This document shows positions 5,577 to 11,316 of a stretch of DNA of 14,716 bases, in pieces; within the stretch, counting starts at the first letter, position 1, and each line of letters begins with the position of its first letter. Position numbers and translations under genes: made by a program. Below the pieces are notes generated by a model. It saw only the letters and a program-made list of their open reading frames with translations. It did not search any database and was not told where the DNA came from. The stretch is taken from assembly GCA_031371615.1 (NCBI GenBank), contig JANMJY010000030.1, positions 1-14,716 on the forward strand. The letters run 5' to 3'. This stretch comes from Gaiellasilicea sp031371615 (GTDB taxonomy: Bacteria; Actinomycetota; Thermoleophilia; Gaiellales; Gaiellaceae).

Positions 5577-6794
5577 ATGCTGCCCGAGGAACGGCTCGAA
5601 CGCTACGCGCGCCTGGCGGTCGAGGTGGGCTCGAACATCGGTCCTGGGCAGGACGTGTGGGTCTCGGCTCTGCCCGAGCACGCGCCGCTCGTCCGCGCGA
5701 TCGCCCGCTGTGCGTACGAGAGCGGCGCGCGGTACGTCGACGTGGAGTACGCCGACCAGCATGTCCGCCGCGCACGAATCCAGCACGCAGACGAGGACAC
5801 GCTCGGGTGGACGCCGCCATGGGCGCTCACGAAGATCGACTACCTCGCGGAGCGGCGCAGCGCCCAGGTGCACATCGTCGGCGATCCGGAGCCGGAGCTC
5901 CTGGCAGACCTCGACGGCGCGCGCGTGGGCAAGACGCGGATGCGCGAGCTTGCCGAGCGCTACGTGAAGGCGACGAACGAGCGGTTGCTCAACTGGACGA
6001 TCGTCGCCTACCCGAACGAAGGCTGGGCGGAGTCCGTCTTCGGCGATCCGGACGTCGAGCGCCTCTGGGACGCCGTCGCCTCCGCGACCCGGCTCGACGA
6101 GCCCGATCCCGTCGAAGCGTGGCGGCAGCACATCGAGAAGCTCGTCGCGCGCGGGACGCTCCTGAACGAGCGCCGCTTCGACTGCATTCGCTTCCGCGGG
6201 CCGGGCACCGATCTCAGCATCGGGCTAACGCCGCGCTCGAACTGGTGCACGGCGCTGGAGGAGACCGTGGACGGCCGTCGCCACGTGGTCAACATGCCGA
6301 CCGAGGAGGTCTTCACGACTCCCGACCGCCGCCGCACCGAGGGAACGGTGCGCTCGACGAAGCCGCTGGCGCTCGCGGGCAATGTCGTCCGCGATCTCGA
6401 GATGCGCTTCGAGAGCGGCCGGGTGGTCGAGGTGAACGCGAGCTCCGGGGTCGACGTCGTGCGAGAGCAGATGCGCACCGACGACGGCGCAGCGATGCTC
6501 GGCGAGGTCGCGCTCGTGGACGGCGACTCTCGCGTCGGGCGTACAGGCCTGATCTTCCTGAACACGCTCTTCGACGAGAACGCAAGCTGCCACATCGCTT
6601 ACGGCACCGGGCTTCTCGAGACTGTCGAGGGCGGCGACCACCTGAGCCCGTCCGAGCTCGAGGAGATCGGGTTCAACACCTCCACGATCCACACCGACTT
6701 CATGATCGGTGGGCCTGAGGTGGAGGTCGACGGCGTCGAGGCGGGCGGTGCGGCGGTGCCCATCCTCCGCGGCGACGAATGGCAGCTGACGTGA
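5577..6794 (+). CDS. M29-family metallo-aminopeptidase (AmpS/PepS/aminopeptidase T type)
   Basis: Cytoplasmic, metal-dependent exopeptidase of 405 aa, the usual length of family M29. It removes N-terminal amino acids from peptides. Visible metal-site and catalytic regions: NMPTEEVFTTPD (239-250) with the conserved Glu, LGEVALVD (Glu310), CHIAYGTG (His339) and STIHTDFMIG (His372, Asp374). All expected ligands are present. Starts at the first ATG, 41 bp from the divergent clpS start, behind a TAGGGT box, apparently leaderless. The next gene begins 7 nt after its stop, so they form an operon. The pairing beside clpS suggests a shared theme of protein turnover, but that is inference. Confidence 0.93.
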   Translation: MLPEERLERYARLAVEVGSNIGPGQDVWVSALPEHAPLVRAIARCAYESGARYVDVEYADQHVRRARIQHADEDTLGWTPPWALTKIDYLAERRSAQVHIVGDPEPELLADLDGARVGKTRMRELAERYVKATNERLLNWTIVAYPNEGWAESVFGDPDVERLWDAVASATRLDEPDPVEAWRQHIEKLVARGTLLNERRFDCIRFRGPGTDLSIGLTPRSNWCTALEETVDGRRHVVNMPTEEVFTTPDRRRTEGTVRSTKPLALAGNVVRDLEMRFESGRVVEVNASSGVDVVREQMRTDDGAAMLGEVALVDGDSRVGRTGLIFLNTLFDENASCHIAYGTGLLETVEGGDHLSPSELEEIGFNTSTIHTDFMIGGPEVEVDGVEAGGAAVPILRGDEWQLT

Positions 6795-6801
6795 GGAATT
6801 C

Positions 6802-7298
6802 GTGCACGGGCTGATCTTCTCGAGCCTTCGCGACTATTCGATCGAGCGACTTGGAGCCGAGGCTGTCGGACTCTGGAACGACCGGGTCTTCGAGACGACC
6901 GAGTCCTACGACGACGAGTGGTTCGCCGCCCAGCTAGAGCGGCTTGCCGTCGCCACAGGGGATCCGCGCGACGAGATCCTGCGCGGCTTTGGGTCATTCG
7001 CCGCACAGAAAACCTTCGTGGGGCTCTATCCCGCGTACTACGAGGAGAGCGGGGACACGTTGACCTTCCTGCTCGGGATGCCACGATCCCGGGCGCCTAT
7101 CCGCCGAGGCTGCACGTGCAGCGGCTCAAGGATGAGGGTGTCCTCGTCTCGTACACGTCGGAGCGGCAGCTGTGCCGCCTGCTCGAAGGACTCGTTCTCG
7201 GCACGGCGGAGCACTACGGCGAGACGCTGGTCGTCGGCGAGATCCAGTGCATGCACCGCGGCGAACCGGGCTGCGTGTTCACCGTGATGCGGCCGTAG
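6802..7298 (+). pseudogene. Heme-NO-binding (H-NOX/HNOB) domain protein, disrupted by a small deletion
   Basis: Frame 1 encodes the N-terminal part of an H-NOX-like domain from GTG 6802 (MHGLIFSSLRDYSIERLG) to about LTFLLG near 7077. The match then continues in frame 3 from about 7080 (ATIPGAYPPRLHV) through SYTSERQLCRLLEG, which contains the Y-x-S-x-R heme-propionate motif, to the stop at 7298. Compared with the usual fold (FL...VHxxL...PPRL), about ten residues are missing at the junction, precisely where the proximal heme-ligand His sits. The deletion also shifts frame, so no full product can be made unless this is a sequencing error. Gene start is supported by GAGGA 4 nt upstream and tight coupling to the aminopeptidase. 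H-NOX proteins normally sense NO or O2. Confidence 0.8.
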
Positions 7299-7578
7299 CG
7301 CCCGGTCACGCGCTCCGTCTTCGAAAGGCTTCCCCGGGGGGCGCTCACGTCGCCGGCTCCGGCCGGGCGGTACCGCGGCACCTGAGAGGGATTCTTAGCG
7401 CTGCTTCCTTCCGGACCTGACGCGGTTCGAATGCTCTCAGTGCGCGGAACCCGACCATCGACGCCACGTGCGCGAGACCTGATCCCGTTGAAGCCGTCCC
7501 TCGGACGGCGTTCGGCCCCGCTGGAGCGGATGTCGGGTTCAGGGAACCGCTAACTCCCCACCTAGCGCGACCGGGCGG
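7298..7578 (-). ncRNA. ffs: Signal recognition particle RNA, large (Bacillus-type, with Alu domain)
   Basis: On the minus strand the universal SRP54-binding apical stem is present: GTCAGGTCCGGAAGGAAGC continuing AGC (7420-7399), enclosed by CTGAGAG/CTCTCAG (7440-7434 and 7388-7382). Upstream, GGTGGGGAGTTAGCGG and then ATCCGCTCCAGC with GGGGCCGAA follow the order of the Alu domain of the B. subtilis scRNA as I recall it. The ends form a terminal stem: CGCCCGGTC (7577-7569) with GACCGGGCG (7307-7299). Total length about 280 nt, so it is the large form, not the 4.5S form. End positions are approximate. It lies tail to tail with the H-NOX gene. Confidence 0.9.
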
Positions 7579-7583
7579 AACAC

Positions 7584-7611
7584 ACGGTAGCAGCGCCGCC
7601 ATCCTTGTCAC
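7584..7611 (-). promoter_or_regulatory. SRP RNA promoter
   Basis: Minus strand: GTGACA (7606-7611) as -35, 16-bp spacer, TACCGT (7584-7589) as -10, with the predicted RNA 5' end about 7 nt further. This is the best-formed promoter in the window. Confidence 0.6.
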
Positions 7612-7630
7612 GACTGACGGTCTGAAAGTC

Positions 7631-7677
7631 GGGCGCGCATAGCTCAGCGGGAGAGCGCTCGCTTCACACGCGAGAGG
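7631..7677 (+). pseudogene. tRNA-Val(CAC) 5'-half fragment (candidate attL)
   Basis: Matches the intact tRNA-Val at 9811-9855 from the 5' acceptor strand through D arm, anticodon arm and into the variable region, then diverges abruptly after CGAGAGG. It has a GC dinucleotide insertion in the acceptor strand (GGGCGCGCATA against GGGCGCATA) and no T arm, so it cannot function. Its last 15 nt overlap the start of the 3'-half fragment at 11221, as expected for the two outer attachment sites. Confidence 0.85.
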
Positions 7678-7694
7678 GTGGGCGGTAACGAGCG

Positions 7695-7937
7695 CTAACA
7701 CGGCATTGAGACAAGGCTGACCTCCGCTTGACGGCGGACGGCCACCCCCTGCGAGGTGGCATACCACATGCTCAGGTAGTCGAAGAACCGCGAGGGCGGA
7801 AGCTGCCCGTGGTCTCGTGTGATCCGCGCAACGGTTCGGTAAGTGTCCCGTTGGCCGTGCATCGAGATGACCTCATGCTTGATCGTCTCTAGCCAGCGAA
7901 GCCACTTCTCGACTTTCGAGTCCCGCATGAGGGGCAT
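7695..7937 (-). CDS. Small protein of unknown function, probably C-terminally truncated
   Basis: Eighty residues with a helical, conserved-looking pattern: KWLRWLETIKHEVISMHGQR, then SRFFDYLSMWYATSQGVAVRRQAEV. I recall similar helical proteins of actinobacteria with a 'FWxYLxxxYxxxQxxAxRRQ' segment that continue well past the RRQ motif; here the frame ends only 10 residues later (SLVSMPC), next to the element boundary, which suggests the C-terminus was lost. ATG at 7937 is preferred over upstream TTG 7982 because a TACCTT box lies 6 nt before it, matching the leaderless pattern. No function is assigned. Confidence 0.55.
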   Translation of the reverse strand: MPLMRDSKVEKWLRWLETIKHEVISMHGQRDTYRTVARITRDHGQLPPSRFFDYLSMWYATSQGVAVRRQAEVSLVSMPC

Positions 7938-8024
7938 GCCCGGAAGGTACCCGCGCAGTCGCCTGCGCCAGTGGCAGGACAATCCGACTTGGCCTCTTTC
8001 GTTTCGACAGCGTTCGTCGTCGTG

Positions 8025-8315
8025 CTATGCCTTTTTCATCTCGTAGGTGCGTCCGTGCTGTTGAAGCGAGATTGTTTCTACGCCGAACTCTGTCATCCAA
8101 GCGTTCACGCGGCGGAGGACGGGGCGATTGCCGGAGTCCAAGTTCGAGACGACGACCGTGGCACCCTCGCACCCAGGCAGGAAGTCCACCTCGCAGTGAC
8201 CGCTCAAGGCGTGTTGTAGGTGTCGGCCCTGCGCTGAGTTGGTCAGCGTGATCCGCATCTCGCCCGGTGAGGCTTCGGGTGCGTACTCGGGAACGCTTCG
8301 GTGGAGGAGAGCCAA
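8025..8315 (-). CDS. Small protein of unknown function (96 aa)
   Basis: No recognised family. The sequence has a plausible strand/helix pattern: MRITLTNSAQGRHLQHAL, CEVDFLPGCEGATVVVSNLD, then VNAWMTEFGVETISLQQHGR and a basic end. The TTG start at 8315 is supported by a minus-strand AGGAG at 7 nt spacing; an internal ATG at 8258 is the alternative and would give a 77-aa protein. It is 87 nt upstream of the other small minus-strand gene and in the same direction, so they may be related in expression, although the second has its own -10 box. Both lie inside putative element A. Confidence 0.45.
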   Translation of the reverse strand: MALLHRSVPEYAPEASPGEMRITLTNSAQGRHLQHALSGHCEVDFLPGCEGATVVVSNLDSGNRPVLRRVNAWMTEFGVETISLQQHGRTYEMKKA

Positions 8316-8604
8316 GCGCTGCTCCTGACTCCTTCAACGCTCAGTGGCCAGAAGGTCAGGGAGTCGAGAAGGTATCGGTTGCAACGAATGTACCTATTTG
8401 TTGCGATTGCAACATTTCAGATACTGTCCCGCAGGCGTGGGACTGTCACGCCGAAGCTGCTGCCAGGCAGCCCGGTTGATCGTCCTGGCGCGCCGAGGTT
8501 CCGGTCGTGGGAGGCGAAGGGGGGCCTCTCGCGACCGGCGTTGAGGCCTACGTACACCAACCACTTGTGCCACGCGGACACCGCGAGAACCGGAGGAAGT
8601 AAGG
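8316..8604. other. Long intergenic region with palindromes and a 15-bp hairpin
   Basis: No convincing gene. It holds an AT-richer block (8371-8430) with the palindrome GTTGCAAC (8378-8385) and the hairpin GTTGC-GATT-GCAAC (8400-8413), then a strong hairpin with arms at 8501-8515 and 8524-8538. It separates divergent genes and is a likely regulatory region. Confidence 0.4.
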
Positions 8605-9003
8605 ATGGTTGTTGTCACAGGGAAAGCGGCGGCGAGCACCGAAGGGCTGACCGAACACGCCCTCGACCACGTTTCCGCCCGGATCGCGCACGACCTCAAC
8701 GACCAACTGGTCGTCATCAGCGGCTTCGCCAAGCTCGGCCAATCGGGATCCGGTGAGCCAGCACAGACGGAGAGCTACTTCAAGGCGATCTCCTTCGCTA
8801 GCCAGGAAGCCCGAAGCCTGATGGACGATCTCAAAGCGTTACGGCAGCGAGGCGGCTCGACCGCGATCCTCAAACCCTTGGCGTGGCCTCCCGTTGCGAC
8901 ACCGCTCGTCAGTGATCCAAGGCAACCGTTCCACGCGCTCCGGCTCAGATTTCCAGCGACCGCCGCATTTCTGCGCATAGCCCCGGTGCGGCTCTCCGAC
9001 TAG
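8605..9003 (+). CDS. Histidine-kinase DHp-like protein, lacking a catalytic domain (probably truncated)
   Basis: The first 85 residues look like the dimerisation/phosphoacceptor (HisKA-type) hairpin of a sensor kinase: DHVSARIAHDLNDQLVVISG (21-40) is an H-box with His29, and YFKAISFASQEARSLMDDLK (58-77) is the second helix. There is no ATP-binding (N, G1, G2 box) domain; the frame stops at 9003 after about 50 residues of unconvincing sequence and runs straight into the recombinase remnant. ATG 8605 has a good GGAGG site 8 nt upstream, so the 5' end is intact. Either the kinase was cut by the deletion that also removed the recombinase N-terminus, or this is a stand-alone phosphotransfer-like protein; the first seems likelier. 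Confidence 0.6.
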   Translation: MVVVTGKAAASTEGLTEHALDHVSARIAHDLNDQLVVISGFAKLGQSGSGEPAQTESYFKAISFASQEARSLMDDLKALRQRGGSTAILKPLAWPPVATPLVSDPRQPFHALRLRFPATAAFLRIAPVRLSD

Positions 9004-9732
9004 CGGCACGAACTACCTGAAGCCGCTGCGCGGGATCATGGCGCTCGCGGTGCGGCGGAAGCTGATCGCAGCGAACCCGTTCGACGTGCTCACGACTGAT
9101 GATCGACCGAAGCGCGAAGAGAAACAGCCGGTGCACGAGTGGACGGATGACGAGCTTGCCGCCCTCGGATCAGCCGCAGAGCGGCAGGCCCTCAACCCCG
9201 AGAGTCGCTACAACTACGCGGCGCTGATCCGGCTCACAGCCCGGCTCGGGCTGAGGATCGGTGAAGTGCTCGGTCTTCGGTGGGAGGACTTCGACAAGAA
9301 TGCGAGCGCCCTGCGTGTACGACGGCAGTGGCTCCGCTCCGGCGAGTACGGCCCGACGAAGACCCCGGCCGGTGTGCGGGAGATCGCCCTTCCCCACTCG
9401 CTCCGGGACGAGTTGATTGCGCTTCGCCTGCGCAGCGCCTTCTCGCAGGATGCCGATCCGATCTTCGCTTCACGCAACGGGACGCCGCTCGGCCATCGGA
9501 ACGTCACTAGGCGCGGCTTCGAGCCTGCTCGCGCCTCGCCGGGCTGCCGTCCAGCCTCACCTTCCACGACCTGCGGGACGCGGCAGTCTCGCGCATGATC
9601 GCCGCCGGTCTAGATGCAGTGACGGTCGCAGGCGTCGTCGGCCACGAAGACCCTTCAATCACGCTGCGGGTCTATGCCGCGTGGTTCAACCGCGTGCGCC
9701 GAGCCGAGCAGGTGCGGGCAGCGCTCGCATAG
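8981..9732 (+). pseudogene. Tyrosine recombinase (phage-type integrase), N-terminally truncated and frameshifted
   Basis: Frame 2 carries the end of the core-binding domain (TNYLKPLRGIMALAVRRKLI, AANPFD) and the first half of the catalytic domain, with box I ARLGLRIGEVLGLRW (catalytic Arg) and the beta-hairpin Lys in GPTKTPAGVR. After GFEPAR (about 9530) the match moves to frame 1: GLPSSLTFHDLRDAA (His-x-x-Arg), VVGHEDPSI (His), LRVYAAW (nucleophile Tyr), stop at 9732. A one-base loss near 9530-9540 explains the shift. Codons before 9005 show no integrase similarity and a TAG stands at 8978, so the arm-binding domain is missing. All catalytic residues survive, implying recent decay. Located next to tRNA-Val, its presumed target. 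Confidence 0.87.
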
Positions 9733-9735
9733 GCT

Positions 9736-9757
9736 GACTTGCCAAACGACTTGCCAA
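9736..9757 (+). repeat. Tandem GACTTGCCAA repeats between recombinase and tRNA-Val
   Basis: GACTTGCCAA occurs at 9736-9745 and 9748-9757, a 12-bp period. Position between an integrase gene and its attachment site makes them candidate arm-type binding sites. Confidence 0.45.
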
Positions 9758-9794
9758 GCGGCCCACGCAAGCGGGCTTCCTCGTGAGATTTGGC

Positions 9795-9800
9795 TATCCT
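9795..9800 (+). promoter_or_regulatory. -10 box of tRNA-Val(CAC)
   Basis: TATCCT ends 10 nt before the tRNA 5' end. This flank is unlike the flank of the 5'-half fragment at 7631, so the promoter of the intact tRNA would have come from the element. Confidence 0.5.
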
Positions 9801-9810
9801 AAGCGGCTTA

Positions 9811-9882
9811 GGGCGCATAGCTCAGCGGGAGAGCGCTCGCTTCACACGCGAGAGGTCCCTGGTTCAATCCCAGGTGCGCCCA
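9811..9882 (+). tRNA. tRNA-Val(CAC)
   Basis: Complete class I tRNA of 72 nt. GGGCGCA (9811-9817) pairs with TGCGCCC (9875-9881), discriminator A9882. Anticodon stem CTCGC/GCGAG encloses TTCACAC with anticodon CAC (9843-9845), reading GUG. The T arm CCTGG/CCAGG encloses TTCAATC. No encoded CCA. It is the only intact one of three related copies in the window. Confidence 0.96.
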
Positions 9883-9937
9883 CTCATTCATGACCTTGTA
9901 AGGCGTCCGGGGTGACTTCCGGCACTGGCGCAATACA

Positions 9938-11089
9938 ATGGGACTCATCGAACGTATTGCAGTAGAGAGGACGACCCCCATTAGAAGGCTGCTCTGCCTC
10001 ATCACATTCTCCACCCTGGGAGCGCTGACGCTCGTGACGGGAGCGCTTGCAGATGCCGGAGGCCACAACGTCTTCCTGCGCAGCGCCGTGGAGAACGCTG
10101 ATCTTTCCCGTGTCACGCTGCCTCTTTACCGCGGCACGAGCCATGGCGACACCGTCTGGTACGTGCTCACGGACGCCTCGACCCGCAGCGCGGCCAAAGC
10201 CTTCGGCGTCAACTATTCGCCGAAGCTCGCGAACGCGGCCGGTACGGCTTCGGTCCAGCACGTCGCCTGGAGCTCGGGCGCATTCGCCTTTCCGGCGACC
10301 GTGAACTTCGCGCCCGCTCGCTCGGTGTTTGAGGGACCGTACGGGCCGAACGAGACCGGGCTGCCGTTGTCGGCATTCACCGTCGGCGCGGTCGGTGAGG
10401 CTGGCTACAGCCCCCTTGTCCAGTTGCCGGACGGAACCGTGCTGAACGCGTCGCAGGTTGCGAACTCGAGCGGACACGCCGACAAGGCGCATGACCTCGT
10501 CACGGTGGGTGCTGTTGGCAGCGTCAGCTACGAGGAGACCTCCGGCTTCTTCGGGCACCGGACGATCCATTACATCTCGCTCGACGCGTCGGCCGCGGCT
10601 GCGGCGATGCTCGAGAACGTCACCCTCGCACCGGCGCTCGCCGCCTCGCCGGGCGGCAATCCGGCCGACGAAAACCTGAATCCGGAGACGAGCTCCCGTG
10701 CGGGCATCATCGCCTTCACGAACGGTCAGAACGGGCTCGGCAATCCGAACCGGCAGGGCCTGAACTCCACCATCGTCGACGCCCCACAGGGTGTGACGGC
10801 GATCTCGGGGCCCGTCCCGCTGAACATCATCCAGTCGGTACCGACCGGCGGTGTCGGCAGGACGCTCTACAGTCCGCTCTGGGATGCGCACCTGACCCGC
10901 TGGCTCCCGGCGATCCCGCTCTCACAGCGGACGCGGCAGACCTCGTTCGAGGACGTTCAGGCGCTCGCCGGGGCTGGCAAGGTCACGAACGTCGACGGCA
11001 GCACGTGGGGACGCTCGGGCCCAGTGCCGAACTGCCCGATCATCAGCAGCGATCGGCCAGGCGTGGTCGCGATCCCGCAGCCGAACTAG
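9938..11089 (+). CDS. Secreted protein of unknown function (383 aa)
   Basis: Exported protein; I do not recognise a characterised family. From residue 15 the sequence reads IRRLLCLITFSTLGALTLV then TGALADA, a classical Sec signal peptide with an Ala-x-Ala cleavage site near residue 40. The mature part contains DTVWYVLTDASTRSAAKAFG, several G-rich beta-like stretches (LVTVGAVGSVSYEETSGFFG) and a C-terminal region with SPLWDAHLTRWLP. No catalytic motif is obvious. The first ATG (9938) lacks a Shine-Dalgarno and adds a 14-residue n-region; an in-frame ATT at 9980 has GAGAGGA 8 nt upstream and would place the signal peptide at the N-terminus, so the true start is uncertain. It is the only gene in putative element B. 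Confidence 0.82.
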   Translation: MGLIERIAVERTTPIRRLLCLITFSTLGALTLVTGALADAGGHNVFLRSAVENADLSRVTLPLYRGTSHGDTVWYVLTDASTRSAAKAFGVNYSPKLANAAGTASVQHVAWSSGAFAFPATVNFAPARSVFEGPYGPNETGLPLSAFTVGAVGEAGYSPLVQLPDGTVLNASQVANSSGHADKAHDLVTVGAVGSVSYEETSGFFGHRTIHYISLDASAAAAAMLENVTLAPALAASPGGNPADENLNPETSSRAGIIAFTNGQNGLGNPNRQGLNSTIVDAPQGVTAISGPVPLNIIQSVPTGGVGRTLYSPLWDAHLTRWLPAIPLSQRTRQTSFEDVQALAGAGKVTNVDGSTWGRSGPVPNCPIISSDRPGVVAIPQPN

Positions 11090-11094
11090 CGCAC

Positions 11095-11220
11095 GATCTC
11101 GACGCTGTGGCCCGCCCCTAGCGCCACACGGCAACCGAGACGAGGTTGACTCCCCCCTATTTCGACGGAAACACGGGTGCCTAGCGCCACATGGCGACCT
11201 ACGGCGAGCGTTGCGCGTGA
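11095..11220. repeat. Two imperfect 63-bp tandem repeat units
   Basis: Unit 1 starts near 11095 (ATCTCGACG at 11096) and unit 2 near 11158 (ATTTCGACG at 11159). The best conserved part is CCTAGCGCCACAYGGCRACC at 11117-11136 and 11180-11199, two differences in 20. The period equals 21 codons; on the minus strand the units read VALGTRVSVEI and VALGAGHSVEI, so this may be a scrap of a repetitive coding region. Confidence 0.5.
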
Positions 11221-11262
11221 TTCACACACGAGAGGTCCCTGGTTCAATCCCAGGTGCGCCCA
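11221..11262 (+). pseudogene. tRNA-Val(CAC) 3'-half fragment (candidate attR)
   Basis: Matches the intact tRNA-Val from the anticodon loop (TTCACAC) through the T arm to the discriminator base, with a single G-to-A change in the anticodon stem. No D arm or 5' acceptor strand precedes it. It begins in the segment where the 5'-half fragment (7631-7677) ends, so the two fragments together make one split tRNA-Val. Confidence 0.87.
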
Positions 11263-11284
11263 TGGAGCACAGGTTCGGGTGAGA

Positions 11285-11307
11285 CGTGGGGAGCACCGCT
11301 CCCCACG
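11285..11307 (-). terminator. Hairpin downstream of the phosphoesterase gene
   Basis: Perfect 10-bp stem CGTGGGGAGC / GCTCCCCACG, ACC loop, 9 nt after the minus-strand stop. No T tract. Confidence 0.65.
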
Positions 11308-11316
11308 CACCCACGG

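Larger units (their letters stand above)
7631..9855. mobile_element. Putative integrated element A at tRNA-Val(CAC), degraded
   Basis: Bounded by the tRNA-Val 5' half on the left and the 5' half of the intact tRNA-Val on the right (about 45-nt direct repeat). It contains two small minus-strand genes, a histidine-kinase-like fragment, and a tyrosine recombinase remnant whose 3' end lies 78 bp from the right boundary. Relatively AT-rich stretches near 8371-8430 contrast with the flanking DNA. Repeats and recombinase are seen directly; the element status is inferred. Confidence 0.6.
9841..11262. mobile_element. Putative integrated element B at tRNA-Val(CAC), single-cargo
   Basis: A 42-nt direct repeat of the tRNA-Val 3' half (9841-9882 and 11221-11262, one mismatch) brackets about 1.4 kb. 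The segment contains only one secreted-protein gene and a short tandem repeat, with no recombinase of its own. It abuts element A in tandem and could have used that element's recombinase. Repeats are seen; mobility is inferred. Confidence 0.55.

Noticed and set aside
5236..5820. Long 5' extension of clpS to 194 codons
   Set aside because: The extra N-terminus is Arg/Pro/Ala-rich, antisense to the aminopeptidase gene and unlike ClpS; ATG 5535 fits the family.
7345..7767. 140-codon minus-strand ORF containing LACEASALPLSYA
   Set aside because: It overlaps the SRP RNA and the tRNA-Val 5' half; the LACEASALPLSYA string is the well-known antisense translation of a tRNA.
9808..10116. 102-codon minus-strand ORF containing LGLNQGPLACEASALPLSY
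   Set aside because: Antisense read of tRNA-Val, followed by antisense of the secreted-protein signal peptide; a common spurious annotation.
9884..10891. 335-codon minus-strand ORF
   Set aside because: Shadow of the plus-strand secreted protein; charged low-information sequence with no start signal.
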